The notes beneath the pieces are model-generated. The model was given only the letters and a program-made list of their open reading frames with translations, was not told the origin of the DNA and ran no database searches. A stretch of 37,282 nt of DNA, taken from Actinokineospora bangkokensis (GTDB lineage Bacteria > Actinomycetota > Actinomycetes > Mycobacteriales > Pseudonocardiaceae). The stretch is taken from the NCBI RefSeq assembly GCF_001940455.1, contig NZ_MKQR01000005.1, positions 94,933 through 132,214 of the forward strand, read 5' to 3'. Below are positions 7,045 to 15,522 of this stretch, piece after piece. Every line of letters starts with the position of its first letter. The stretch's first letter is position 1. The position numbers were made by a program, and so were the translations under genes.

Positions 7045-7722
7045 CTACGCTGCGGCGTTTCCCGAGCGAGGGGCGCCTGACCGCGCGTCGCCCACAGGCC
7101 GCACGGTAGCCGGGAACCGGTCCAGCGCCGCCGCGATTGTGACCACTGTCCCGATCGCCCAGAACGCCGCGCCCAAGCAGTCGGTCGGGTAGTGGTAGTC
7201 GTGGCCGACGATCCCGGCCGCGGCGACGGCGGTGAGGCCCGCTGCCGCGAGCCCCATCCGCAGCGCGGTGCGGCCCCGGTGCTCGGCCGCGCTCACGGCG
7301 ATCACCACGACGGCGGTCAGCACGGCGACGAGCGTGCCCGTGTGCCCGCTGGGATACGCCAGGTATCCGTTGTGCGTGCGGTCGAACAGCGGTTTGAGCA
7401 CGGCGGTGTTGACCCCGGCGGTGACGACCGGCGCCGCGACCACCAGCAGCGCCGCCCTGGGCCTGCGCAGCCGCAGCGCCACCGCGGCCACGCAGAGCAC
7501 CATGGCCAGGATCGCCAGCGGGTGCGTCGCGTAGGTCAGCGGCACCACCACGCCGGGCAGCGCGCGGGAGGAGTCCCGCGCCGCGCCCATCAGCGCCGCG
7601 TCCAGCGCCCCCGCCCGGTCCTGTCCGGCGAACGGCAGCCCGACCAGCACCACCGCGGCCCAGCAGGCGAGGACGAGTCCCCACCAGCGCCCGCGCACCA
7701 ACCGCTGCTCCACCCGCACCAC
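7045..7722 (-). CDS. PAP2-family membrane phosphatase
   Basis: A 225-residue integral membrane protein of the type-2 phosphatidic acid phosphatase superfamily, which removes phosphate from lipid phosphates such as undecaprenyl pyrophosphate or phosphatidic acid. The three active-site motifs are visible: 'KPLFDRTHNG' near 109-118, 'YPSGHTGT' near 123-130 and 'GHDYHYPTDCLG' near 173-184. In the third motif the usual SR pair is replaced by IVG, but the catalytic His and Asp remain. About five hydrophobic helices surround them. The start is GTG 7722, followed by a second GTG. It is encoded upstream of nothing in the same operon and lies 43 bp from the convergent-free PPK2 stop. Substrate cannot be told from sequence. 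Confidence 0.8.
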   Translation of the reverse strand: MVRVEQRLVRGRWWGLVLACWAAVVLVGLPFAGQDRAGALDAALMGAARDSSRALPGVVVPLTYATHPLAILAMVLCVAAVALRLRRPRAALLVVAAPVVTAGVNTAVLKPLFDRTHNGYLAYPSGHTGTLVAVLTAVVVIAVSAAEHRGRTALRMGLAAAGLTAVAAAGIVGHDYHYPTDCLGAAFWAIGTVVTIAAALDRFPATVRPVGDARSGAPRSGNAAA

Positions 7723-7765
7723 GATGCCAGAACCCGCGCCGGTCCGGAGTGGACGGACGAGTCCG

Positions 7766-8611
7766 CTAGGCCAGCGGGTCGGCGTAGGTGATCCTGGCCA
7801 GCTCCGCCGCCACGTCGTAGCCCGGGGCGGGCGGGCGCGGGTCCAGCTCGCGCAGCGTCTCCAGCAGGATGTTCGCCACCGCCCAGTTGCGGTACCACTT
7901 GCGGTCGGCGGGCACGACGTACCAGGGCGCGGCCGTGGTGGAGCAGCGCTCCAGGGCGGCGGCGTACGCCTCCTCGTACAGCGGCCACTTCGCGCGGGCG
8001 GCGAGGTCGGACGGGTCGTACTTCCACTGCTTCGCCGGGTCCTCCAGGCGCGAGATCAGCCGCTCGCGCTGCTCGTCCGGGGAGATGTGCAGGAACACCT
8101 TCACCACGGTGGTGCCCGCGGCGGCGAGCTCGGCCTCGAAGTCGTTGATCGCGGTGTAGCGGGCCTCCCACACCTCGCGCGGCACCAGCTCGTCGACGCG
8201 GGCGATGAGCACGTCCTCGTAGTGCGAGCGGTCGAACACGCCGATGCGCCCCGGCGCGGGCACCTGCTTGCGGACCCGCCACAGGAAGTCGTGCCGCAGC
8301 TCCTCCCGGGTGGGCTTGCCGAACGCGGCCACGTGCACGCCCTGCGGGTTCACCAGCGAGAACACGTGGTGGACGGTGCCGCCCTTGCCGGAGGTGTCCA
8401 TGCCCTGGAGCACCAGCAGCACGCTGCGCCGCGCCTCGGCGAACAGGTGCTCCTGCAGCTCGCTCAGCTCGGCACCGGTGGCCACCAGGTCCTCGGCCGC
8501 CTCGGCCTTGGTGGAGGGGCCCACGGGGGTGTCGCGGGGCGTCAGGTGCAGGCCCGCCCCGGGGCGCACGCGCAGGGCGTCGCGCACCGCGGGTGCCGTC
8601 TTCTTCGCCAT
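7766..8611 (-). CDS. ppk2: Polyphosphate kinase 2 family protein
   Basis: A 281-residue one-domain PPK2, transferring phosphate between polyphosphate and nucleotides (usually making ADP or ATP from AMP or ADP). Walker A is 'GMDTSGKGG' (residues 70-78, Lys76), the lid contains 'RKQVPAPGRIGVF', and Walker B is 'DRSHYED' (127-133). The C-terminal part has the conserved 'WYVVPADRKWYRNWAVA'. Length and single domain fit the PPK2 groups that act on mono- or diphosphates, but class I and III cannot be separated by eye. ATG 8611 is preceded by TAGGCT and a 6-nt spacer, with no ribosome binding site, suggesting a leaderless message. It is divergent from the ornithine aminotransferase gene. Confidence 0.88.
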   Translation of the reverse strand: MAKKTAPAVRDALRVRPGAGLHLTPRDTPVGPSTKAEAAEDLVATGAELSELQEHLFAEARRSVLLVLQGMDTSGKGGTVHHVFSLVNPQGVHVAAFGKPTREELRHDFLWRVRKQVPAPGRIGVFDRSHYEDVLIARVDELVPREVWEARYTAINDFEAELAAAGTTVVKVFLHISPDEQRERLISRLEDPAKQWKYDPSDLAARAKWPLYEEAYAAALERCSTTAAPWYVVPADRKWYRNWAVANILLETLRELDPRPPAPGYDVAAELARITYADPLA

Positions 8612-8736
8612 GGCCTCAGCCTAGACAGGGTCGCGCAACGAACGCGCGCGGCAGGGGCCGGGCGCGCAACGAATGCACGCCACAAGCAACGCCCGACGGA
8701 TGATTCCGGCGCCGGGGGCGGCTTAGCCTTGGGGGC
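8612..8736. promoter_or_regulatory. Divergent promoter region of the PPK2 and ornithine aminotransferase genes
   Basis: Both genes have leaderless-type -10 elements: TAGGCT on the minus strand (8618-8623, 6 nt before ATG) and TAGCCT on the plus strand (8724-8729, 7 nt before ATG). An 11-bp direct repeat, CGCGCAACGAA, occurs at 8632-8642 and 8663-8673, 31 bp apart (about three helical turns), on the PPK2 side. It may be a regulator site. Confidence 0.5.
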
Positions 8737-9951
8737 ATGACCGCTACCGCCCCCACCGCAGCGAGCGCGCAGCAGCACGTCGACCTGGCCGACCAGTGGA
8801 GCACGCACAACTACCACCCGCTGCCGGTGGTGGTCGCCGAGGCCGACGGCGCCTGGGTCACCGACGTGCGCGGCAAGCGGTACCTGGACCTGCTGGCAGG
8901 CTACTCGGCGCTCAACTTCGGCCACCGCCACCCGGCGCTGGTCGGCGCCGCCGTGGAGCAGCTGGGCAGGCTCACCCTCACCAGCCGCGCCTTCCACCAC
9001 GACCAGTTCGGCCCGTTCTGCCAGGAGCTCGCGGAGCTGACCGGCACCGAGATGGTGCTGACGATGAACACCGGCGCCGAGGCCGTCGAGTCCGCGATCA
9101 AGGTCGCGCGCAAGTGGGCGCACCAGGTCAAGGGCGTGCCGGTGGACACCGCCGAGATCATCGTGGTGGGGGACAACTTCCACGGCCGCACGACCACGAT
9201 CATCTCCTTCTCCACCGACCCCGACGCGCGCACCGGCTTCGGCCCGTTCACCCCCGGCTTCACCGTGGTGCCCTTCGGGGACGCGGCGGCGCTGGCCGCG
9301 GCGATCACCGAGCGCACCGCGGCGGTGCTGGTCGAGCCGATCCAGGGCGAGGCGGGGGTGCGCGTCCCGCCGACCGGCTACCTCGCCGAGGTGCGCCGGG
9401 TGTGCGACGCCAACGACGTGCTGTTCATCGCCGACGAGATCCAGTCCGGCCTCGCCCGCACCGGCACCCTGTTCGCCCTCGACCACGAGGGCGTGCGCGC
9501 CGACCTCTACACCCTGGGCAAGGCGCTCGGCGGCGGCGTGCTGCCCGTCTCGGCGGTCGTCGGCCGCCGCGACGTGCTGGGCGTGCTGCGCCCCGGCGAG
9601 CACGGGTCCACCTTCGGCGGCAACGCGCTGGCCTGCGCGGTCGGCCGCGCCGTGGTGCGGCTGCTGTCCACCGGCGAGTTCCAGGACCGGTCGAAGGTCC
9701 TCGGCGCGCACCTGCACGACCGGCTCGGTGAACTGGTGGGCCGCGGCGTCAGCGCCGTGCACGGCCGCGGCCTGTGGGCCGGGGTCGACCTCACCTCGAT
9801 GACCGGGCGCCGGGCCTCGGAGGCGCTGATGGAGCGCGGCGTGCTGTGCAAGGAGACCCACGGGAGCACCCTGCGCATGGCCCCGCCCCTGGTCGTCACC
9901 GAGGCGGAGATCGACTTGGGCGTCGACGCCCTGGCCGCCGTCCTGTCCTGA
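8737..9951 (+). CDS. rocD: Ornithine--oxo-acid aminotransferase
   Basis: A 404-residue class III PLP aminotransferase that converts ornithine and 2-oxoglutarate to glutamate semialdehyde and glutamate, linking arginine breakdown to proline and glutamate. Features are 'MNTGAEAVESAIK' (PLP phosphate region), 'NFHGRTTTIISFS', 'VEPIQGEAGV', 'FIADEIQSGLARTG', and the PLP lysine in 'TLGKALGGG' (Lys262). 'STFGGNALACAV' follows. Length and motif wording fit RocD rather than acetylornithine or GABA enzymes. Start ATG 8737 has no ribosome binding site but a -10 element 7 nt upstream. It appears to be a single-gene unit ending at a hairpin (9983-10019). The arginine-catabolic partners are not in the window. 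Confidence 0.9.
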   Translation: MTATAPTAASAQQHVDLADQWSTHNYHPLPVVVAEADGAWVTDVRGKRYLDLLAGYSALNFGHRHPALVGAAVEQLGRLTLTSRAFHHDQFGPFCQELAELTGTEMVLTMNTGAEAVESAIKVARKWAHQVKGVPVDTAEIIVVGDNFHGRTTTIISFSTDPDARTGFGPFTPGFTVVPFGDAAALAAAITERTAAVLVEPIQGEAGVRVPPTGYLAEVRRVCDANDVLFIADEIQSGLARTGTLFALDHEGVRADLYTLGKALGGGVLPVSAVVGRRDVLGVLRPGEHGSTFGGNALACAVGRAVVRLLSTGEFQDRSKVLGAHLHDRLGELVGRGVSAVHGRGLWAGVDLTSMTGRRASEALMERGVLCKETHGSTLRMAPPLVVTEAEIDLGVDALAAVLS

Positions 9952-9982
9952 CCCGGCGGCGGCGCGAGCCGCCGCCCCCGAA

Positions 9983-10019
9983 GCCGATGGCCCGCCCCGA
10001 CCCGGGACGGGCCATCGGC
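9983..10019 (+). terminator. 12-bp stem hairpin after rocD
   Basis: GCCGATGGCCCG (9983-9994) and CGGGCCATCGGC (10008-10019) form a perfect 12-bp stem with a 13-nt loop, 31 bp after the rocD stop. There is no T-tract, as is common for actinomycete terminators. Confidence 0.65.
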
Positions 10020-10121
10020 GTCCCGGGGGAACCGCTTCCCCGTACCGGGGGAGTGACACGCCCGTTCACCAGGCACGAAGATCAGGCGTCCCAACGAGGG
10101 GGCGTCGAGGGGGGCAGGGGA

Positions 10122-10598
10122 GTGCGCGAGACCACCTACGCGGAGTTCGTCCCGGCGGTGGCCAAGGCCGCCGTCGCGGAGCTGGCGCCCGACGAGCTGG
10201 CGCTGTTCGACCCGGTGGCGGCGGAGTTCGTCCGCGACCCGGACCGGGTGCTCGACGGGCGGCCCCGGGCCGGGCAGGTGCTCGGGTCCGGCATCGAGAC
10301 CGTCGTGGCCGCGCTGACGCCGATCGCCCTGGGGGTGGGGGCGTCGGTGTACCAGCACGTGCTGGACAAGGCGGGCGAGTCCCTGGTGGACAAGGGGCAG
10401 GGCGTGCTGCGCAAGGTGTTCCGGCGCAAGCCCGCGGCGCTGCCCGCCGACCAAGTGGCCGCCGCGGTGCTGAACACCGCCACCCGCGTGGAGGTGCACG
10501 CGGTGGTCGTGGCGCGGGCGACCGAGCTGGGCATGACGGCCGAGGACGCGGAGAAGCTGGCGGAGGCGATGATCGCCGCGATGCAGCGCGCCGGGTGA
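10122..10598 (+). CDS. Unknown protein coupled to the M48-type protease
   Basis: Not recognised. The 158-residue product has an acidic N-terminal half (about 1-50), a Gly/Ala-rich hydrophobic helix (about residues 60-82) that might be a membrane or amphipathic segment, a basic 'KVFRRK' patch near 103-108, and a helical C-terminal region ending 'MIAAMQRAG'. Start is GTG 10122 with GGGGCAGGGG just upstream; other in-frame starts upstream lie in the rocD gene or its terminator. Its stop overlaps the GTG of the metalloprotease gene (GTGA), so the two are made together. Inference: it could be a partner, substrate or inhibitor of that protease. Nothing resembling the BlaI repressor usually paired with M56 proteases is visible. 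Confidence 0.6.
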   Translation: MRETTYAEFVPAVAKAAVAELAPDELALFDPVAAEFVRDPDRVLDGRPRAGQVLGSGIETVVAALTPIALGVGASVYQHVLDKAGESLVDKGQGVLRKVFRRKPAALPADQVAAAVLNTATRVEVHAVVVARATELGMTAEDAEKLAEAMIAAMQRAG

Positions 10599-13084
10599 GG
10601 GCGCCCGCGGGCACCGCGTTCCGGTTCGGCACCCTCGTCGCCCTGGCGGTCGTGCTGGCCGCGCAGGTCGCCGGGCAGTTCGCGGGGACGTGGCGGCAGG
10701 ACGTGCTGCCATCGGCGCGCTGCCAGGTGCTCGCAGGCGTCTCCCCGGCCGACTGGCTGGGCGATGCCCCCGGGCAGGCGGCTTACGCGGAGTGCGAGTC
10801 GACCCTGGTCGGCACCCGGCTGGCGTGGACGGCCGGGTGGTTGGCCGTGCTGGCGGTGGTGGCGCTGGCCGTCTACCTGCTGCTGCCCCGCTGGCGGGTG
10901 CGCCGCGACCGCTTGGTGCCGCTGCGCTCGGTGGCGCCGGTGTGGCAGGAGGTCGGCGCCACCCTGGAGGCGCTGGTGGCCAGGGCGGGCGTGCGCCGGG
11001 CGCCGGAGTTCCTGCTCGACCCGGTGCGCCCGACCGCGGGCGGGCTCGCCTTCGGCACCCGCGGGCGGCCCCGGGTCTGCCTCGACCGGGGCCTGGTGCA
11101 GCTGCACGGACGCGACCGGGCCAGCTTCGAGGCGGTCGTCCTGCACGAGCTCGCCCACCTGCGCCACGGCGACGTGCCGACCACCTACGCCACGATCGCC
11201 CTCTGGCGCGCCGTGCTGGCCGTCGTCCTGGTGCCGTACCTGGCGGTGTTCCTGCACCCGCCGCTGACGACCGCCGACCCGTGGCGCCTGCCGGACTGGT
11301 CGGCCCTCACCGGGATCGGGCTGGTCATCCCCGGCACGGTGCTGGCCATCACCGGTTTCGCCTTCGCCGCCCGCACCTCCATCCTGCGCGCGCGGGAACT
11401 GCACGCCGACGCCCTCGTGGCGCGGTGGACGGGCGACACCGAGCCCTACCGGGCCCTGGTCGAGCGCCCGCGCGGCCGCCTGCGGGCACTGCTGGCGCCC
11501 CACCCGCCGACCCCGGTGCGCGCGGCCGCGCTGCTCGACCCGCGTGCCGCCACCCGCCCCGGGTGGTGGGAGGTCGCGCTGGCCGCGCTGGCCGTCCAGC
11601 TGCTCGTGCCGATGGTCTGGACGTTCCTGGTCAGCGTGCGGGAGGGCGACACGCGGGTGTTGCGCCTGGGGTGGTCGCTGCTGGTCGGCGTGCTGGTGTG
11701 CGTGGTGGCCTGGCGCGCCGCGGTGGGCGGGTCTGCCCGGCTGGGGCTCAAGCCCGCGTCCGGCCTGGCGGTGGGGCTGCTGGTCGGCACGCTCGCGGAC
11801 TTCCGCGTGCTCCTGCTGCCGCACCGGGGCCTGTGGGCGCTGGTGCTGGCGCACGTCCTGCTCGCGGTGACGGCCGTGCTGGTGTGCTGCTGGGCCGTGT
11901 GGTGCGCGCGGCTGCTGTCCTCGGCGCGGCCGCTGGTGTGGGCGCTGACCGGCGTGGCCGTGCTGTTCGTCGTCCACGCCTGCCTGGGCTCGTGGCCGGA
12001 GGCCGTGGTCGCGGACCAGGTGTACGAGCGGCTGGTGGCGCCCTCGGTGCGGCACTGGCGGGACGTCGCCGCCGCTGTCGACTGGCTGCCGGGCAGCGCC
12101 GCGGTGCTCACCGGCGCGACCCTGCCGTTCGTGCTGACCACCGACCGGGTGGTGAGCGGCATCGGGCTGGCGCTGCTGTGGCTGGTCCCGCTGCTGCTGG
12201 CGGGCAGGCGCGCACCGGCCGGGTTCGCGGCGCTGACGGGGCTGTGCGCGTCTGCCGCGGTCGTCGTCGCGGTGCTGGGGCTGCGGTTGCTCCCGCACGC
12301 GGCGACGGGCCCGGACCAGGTGCTCGTCCTCTCGGCGTGGGAGCTGGCCGCGGTGGTGGTCGGGCAGGCCGCGGCGGGTGCGGTGGCGCTGCGCCGAGGG
12401 CTGGCCCCCGGGCTGCTCGCCGCGTGGGTGGTGGGCCTGGTCGGCTGCGGGGTCCTCTGGGCGGCGCACTTCCTGGGCGGACCTGCCGGGTCCGGCGACT
12501 CGGTGCTGGCCGCCCGCCCGTTGCAGCTGCTGCCGTTCACGGGGACGGTCGTGGTGCTGCTCGCCGCCGCCCTCCGGCGGTCGCGGCGGGCCGGGGCCGC
12601 GCCGCGCAGGCCGGTGTTCGTGCTGGGCGTGGTCGCGGTCGTGTCGGTGCTCGCGCTGTCCTGGTGGCCCAAGGCCCCGGCGTCCACCGCGCTGCTCGCC
12701 GAACCCGCCCCGCCTGTGGTCGACGCCGATTCCGCGTTGGACACGTGGTTGCAGGGCGGTGGGTTCGCCGCCATGCAGTCCGCGGCGACGACGCTGGTCA
12801 CCTACTCCGACGCCGTGCGGGCAGGGCAGCTCGACGGCATCGTCTCCGCCTGCGTGGACGTGGCCGCGGCCGCGTCGCGCGCCCGCCCCTACCCGCCGCC
12901 CGAGCAGGCGCGGGAGTTCCGCGACCACTGGTCGGCGGCCGTGGCGGCGATGGCGTCCGGCGCGGGCAAGTGCGTGCGGTCGCTGCGCGCGGGCGCGGGC
13001 CCGGACGTCGCCCGCGACGGCGCGCTGGACCTCAACCGGGCGAGCGACGAGCTGGTCGCCGCCTTCCGGATGATCACCGGCTGA
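10595..13084 (+). CDS. Polytopic M48-type zinc metalloprotease with long membrane C-terminus
   Basis: An 829-residue membrane protein. One N-terminal helix (about 10-28) and a second near 78-97 precede a cytoplasmic catalytic part with the zinc motif HELAH at 184-188. The third ligand region 'ELHAD' (268-272) fits M48/HtpX-like enzymes. A further set of hydrophobic helices fills about residues 325-690, far more than HtpX has, followed by a soluble tail (about 705-829) that probably lies outside the membrane. It begins at GTG 10595, overlapping the stop of the unknown gene upstream. The order resembles BlaR1-type sensor proteases, but no sensor domain is recognised. It ends 4 bp before a terminator shared with the convergent oxidoreductase gene. 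Confidence 0.7.
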   Translation: MRAPAGTAFRFGTLVALAVVLAAQVAGQFAGTWRQDVLPSARCQVLAGVSPADWLGDAPGQAAYAECESTLVGTRLAWTAGWLAVLAVVALAVYLLLPRWRVRRDRLVPLRSVAPVWQEVGATLEALVARAGVRRAPEFLLDPVRPTAGGLAFGTRGRPRVCLDRGLVQLHGRDRASFEAVVLHELAHLRHGDVPTTYATIALWRAVLAVVLVPYLAVFLHPPLTTADPWRLPDWSALTGIGLVIPGTVLAITGFAFAARTSILRARELHADALVARWTGDTEPYRALVERPRGRLRALLAPHPPTPVRAAALLDPRAATRPGWWEVALAALAVQLLVPMVWTFLVSVREGDTRVLRLGWSLLVGVLVCVVAWRAAVGGSARLGLKPASGLAVGLLVGTLADFRVLLLPHRGLWALVLAHVLLAVTAVLVCCWAVWCARLLSSARPLVWALTGVAVLFVVHACLGSWPEAVVADQVYERLVAPSVRHWRDVAAAVDWLPGSAAVLTGATLPFVLTTDRVVSGIGLALLWLVPLLLAGRRAPAGFAALTGLCASAAVVVAVLGLRLLPHAATGPDQVLVLSAWELAAVVVGQAAAGAVALRRGLAPGLLAAWVVGLVGCGVLWAAHFLGGPAGSGDSVLAARPLQLLPFTGTVVVLLAAALRRSRRAGAAPRRPVFVLGVVAVVSVLALSWWPKAPASTALLAEPAPPVVDADSALDTWLQGGGFAAMQSAATTLVTYSDAVRAGQLDGIVSACVDVAAAASRARPYPPPEQAREFRDHWSAAVAAMASGAGKCVRSLRAGAGPDVARDGALDLNRASDELVAAFRMITG

Positions 13085-13088
13085 CCGC

Positions 13089-13113
13089 GGCCCGCCCCGG
13101 ACCGGGGCGGGCC
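13089..13113. terminator. Bidirectional palindromic terminator
   Basis: GGCCCGCCCCGG (13089-13100) and CCGGGGCGGGCC (13102-13113) are perfect inverted arms around one base. It sits in the 35-bp gap between two convergent genes, so it can serve both. Confidence 0.65.
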
Positions 13114-13119
13114 GACCGG

Positions 13120-14115
13120 TCACCGCAGCGCGGGGATCACCTCGTCGCCGTACGCGGCGAGGGTCTTCTCCTTGTCGTCGTGCATCAGGTACAGCGAGAA
13201 CTGGTCCACGCCCAGCTCCTTGAGCTCCTGCAACCGCTCCACGTGCGCCGCGGCGGGCCCGACCAGGCAGAACCGGTCGACGATCTCGTCCGGCACGAAG
13301 TCGGTGCTGGGGTTGCCCGCCTTGCCGTGGTGGGCGTAGTCGTAGGACTCCCGGCCCTTGATGTAGTCGGTCAGCTCGCGGGGCACCGGGCCGGAGTCGC
13401 CGTAGCGCTCCACCAGGTCCGCCACGTGGTTGCCTACCATGCCGCCGAACCAGCGCAGCTGGTCGCGCTGGTGGGCCAGGTCGGTGCCCACGTAAGCGGG
13501 CGCGGCCACGCACACGGTGATGCCGCCGGGGTCGCGCCCGGCCTCCCGAGCGGCCGCGCGCACCGAGTCGATCGTCCAGCGGGCGATGGCCGGGTCGGCG
13601 GTCTGCAGGATGAAGCCGTCGGCGTGCTCACCGACCATCTTCAGCGCCCTGGGCCCGTAGGCGGCCATCCACACCTCCAGCCGCCCGTCGCGCACCCAGC
13701 CGATGCGCACCGGGGAGCCGTGGTGCACGACCTCCCGGCCCTCGGCCAGCTCCCGGATGACGTGCATCGCCTCGCGCAGCACGGCCAGCGACGCGGGCTT
13801 CTGCCCGATGACCCGGCGCGCCGAGTCGCCCCGGCCGATGCCGCACACCGTGCGGTTGCCGTACATGTCGTTGAGCGTGGCGAACAGCGACGCGGTCACC
13901 GACCAGTCGCGGGTGCTGGGGTTGGTGACCATCGGGCCGACCACCAGGGTGGAGGTCTTGGCCAGGATCTGCGAGTAGATGACGAACGGCTCCTGCCACA
14001 GCACGCACGAGTCGAACGTCCAGCCGTGGCTGAAGCCCAGCCGCTCGGCCTCCACCATGAGCCCCACGACGTCGGCCGCCGGGGGGTCGGTCTGCAGGAC
14101 AACTCCGAAGTCCAC
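13120..14115 (-). CDS. LLM-class F420-dependent oxidoreductase of the hydantoinase operon (TIGR03842 type)
   Basis: A 331-residue luciferase-like TIM-barrel protein. Family markers are the first strand 'MDFGVVLQTD' (initiator encoded as GTG), 'RTVCGIGRGDSAR' near 88-100, and 'EVWMAAYGPRALKMVGEHADGFIL' regions typical of F420-dependent LLM enzymes. The TIGR03842 subgroup is known to sit beside dihydropyrimidinase genes, as here. It is last in the operon NCS1-ureidopropionase-dihydropyrimidinase, 10 bp behind the dihydropyrimidinase, with a GGGAGG site 5 nt before the GTG at 14115. Inference: it could use reduced F420 to reduce uracil or thymine to the dihydro form, the step otherwise done by dihydropyrimidine dehydrogenase, which is absent here. 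It might instead oxidise another heterocycle, as RutA does. Confidence 0.82.
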   Translation of the reverse strand: MDFGVVLQTDPPAADVVGLMVEAERLGFSHGWTFDSCVLWQEPFVIYSQILAKTSTLVVGPMVTNPSTRDWSVTASLFATLNDMYGNRTVCGIGRGDSARRVIGQKPASLAVLREAMHVIRELAEGREVVHHGSPVRIGWVRDGRLEVWMAAYGPRALKMVGEHADGFILQTADPAIARWTIDSVRAAAREAGRDPGGITVCVAAPAYVGTDLAHQRDQLRWFGGMVGNHVADLVERYGDSGPVPRELTDYIKGRESYDYAHHGKAGNPSTDFVPDEIVDRFCLVGPAAAHVERLQELKELGVDQFSLYLMHDDKEKTLAAYGDEVIPALR

Positions 14116-14125
14116 GCGGGCCTCC

Positions 14126-15511
14126 CTAGACCAGGTACTGCGACAGGTCGCGCTTGAGGAACCGGCCGTGGCCGGGCTTGCCGTGGAACTCCCCGGCGGC
14201 GATGACCACCGCGCCCCGGGACAGCACCGTCTCCACCGCGCCGGTGATCTCCAGGCCCTCGTAGGCGGAGTAGTCGACGTTCATGTGGTGGGTCAGCGCG
14301 GAGATGGTCTGCTTCGCCGCGGGGTCGTAGACCACGACGTCGGCGTCGGCCCCCGGCGCGATCACCCCCTTCCTGCCGTGCAGGCCGAACATCCGCGCGG
14401 GCGTGGTGGAGCAGACCTCCACCCAGCGCTCCAGGGTGATCTCCCCGGTGACGACCCCCTGGTGCAGCAGGTCCATCCGGTGCTCGACGCCGGGGATGCC
14501 GTTGGGGATCTTGGAGAAGTCGTCGCGACCCAGCTCCTTCTGGTCCTTGAAGCAGAACGGGCAGTGGTCGGTGGACACCACCGACAGGTCGTTGGTGCGC
14601 AGCCCGCGCCACAGGTCGGCCTGGTGGTCCTTGCTGCGCAGCGGCGGCGAGGCCACGTACTTGGCCCCGTTGAAGTCCGGTTCGGCCATGTTCTCGATGG
14701 ACAGGTAGAGGTACTGCGGGCAGGTCTCGGCGAAGACGTTCTGCCCGGTGTCGCGCGCGGCGGCCACGGCTTCGAGGGCGTGCCGCGCCGACAGGTGCAC
14801 GATGTAGAGCGGCGAGCCGGTGACCTTGGCCAGGGCGATCGCCCGCGACGTCGCCTCGCCCTCCAGCTCCGGCGGGCGGGTGATGCTGTGCTCCACCGGG
14901 GCCGTGCGGCCCTCGGCAAGCGCTTGCGCGACCAGCTGGTCGATCGCGATGCCGTTCTCCGCGTGCATCATGACCATGGACCCGGTGGCGCGGGCCTGCT
15001 GCATCGCCCGCAGGATGTCGCCGTCGGTGGAGTAGAACACCCCGGGGTAGGCCATGAACATCTTGAAGCTGTTCACCCCGGCGTCGATGCACGGCTGCAT
15101 CTCCTTGAGGCTGTGGTCGTCCACCTCGGAGATGATCATGTGGAAGCCGTAGTCGACCGCGCAGTTGCCATCGGCCTTCGCGTGCCAGGTGTCCAGGGTG
15201 GACAGCAGGGACGTGCCGCGCGCCTGCACCGCGAAGTCGATGATCGTCGTGGTGCCGCCCCACGCCGCCGCGGTGGTGCCGGTGGCGAAGGTGTCGTTGG
15301 AGAACGTCCCGCCGAAGGGCATCTCCATGTGCGTGTGCGCGTCGATGCCGCCGGGGATGACGTACTTGCCGGTGGCGTCGATGGTGCGGTCGGCCCCGGT
15401 GACCAGGCCGGGGGTGGTGACCGCGGTGATGAGCTCGTCGTCGACCACCACGTCAGCGAGCGCGCGGCCGGTGGCGTTGACGACGGTGCCGCCCGTGATG
15501 ACGGTGCGCAT
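14126..15511 (-). CDS. hydA: Dihydropyrimidinase / D-hydantoinase
   Basis: A 461-residue amidohydrolase that opens dihydrouracil (or hydantoins) to N-carbamoyl-beta-alanine (or N-carbamoyl amino acids). Metal-site features are 'GGIDAHTHMEMP' with His59 and His61, the lysine of 'SFKMFMAYPG' (Lys150, the one carbamylated in the family), 'VHLSA' and 'STDHCPFCF' with the catalytic Asp. Length is usual for the family. ATG 15511 has AAGGGAG upstream and lies 11 bp after the ureidopropionase stop; longer in-frame readings overlap that gene and were rejected. It is third of four genes in a catabolic operon with its transporter and the next enzyme of the pathway. Dihydropyrimidine is the likely natural substrate given the neighbours. 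Confidence 0.92.
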   Translation of the reverse strand: MRTVITGGTVVNATGRALADVVVDDELITAVTTPGLVTGADRTIDATGKYVIPGGIDAHTHMEMPFGGTFSNDTFATGTTAAAWGGTTTIIDFAVQARGTSLLSTLDTWHAKADGNCAVDYGFHMIISEVDDHSLKEMQPCIDAGVNSFKMFMAYPGVFYSTDGDILRAMQQARATGSMVMMHAENGIAIDQLVAQALAEGRTAPVEHSITRPPELEGEATSRAIALAKVTGSPLYIVHLSARHALEAVAAARDTGQNVFAETCPQYLYLSIENMAEPDFNGAKYVASPPLRSKDHQADLWRGLRTNDLSVVSTDHCPFCFKDQKELGRDDFSKIPNGIPGVEHRMDLLHQGVVTGEITLERWVEVCSTTPARMFGLHGRKGVIAPGADADVVVYDPAAKQTISALTHHMNVDYSAYEGLEITGAVETVLSRGAVVIAAGEFHGKPGHGRFLKRDLSQYLV

Positions 15512-15522
15512 GGGGGCTCCCT

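Noticed and set aside
10595..13084. BlaR1-type (M56) antibiotic sensor
   Set aside because: No BlaI partner and no penicillin-binding sensor domain; the ELHAD motif fits M48 better.
10136..14157. Very long open frames opposite or alongside the M48 protease and oxidoreductase genes
   Set aside because: They are antisense or shifted readings of clearly recognisable genes; high-GC codon bias keeps such frames open. Their predicted proteins are Arg/Gly/Ala/His-rich with no domain.
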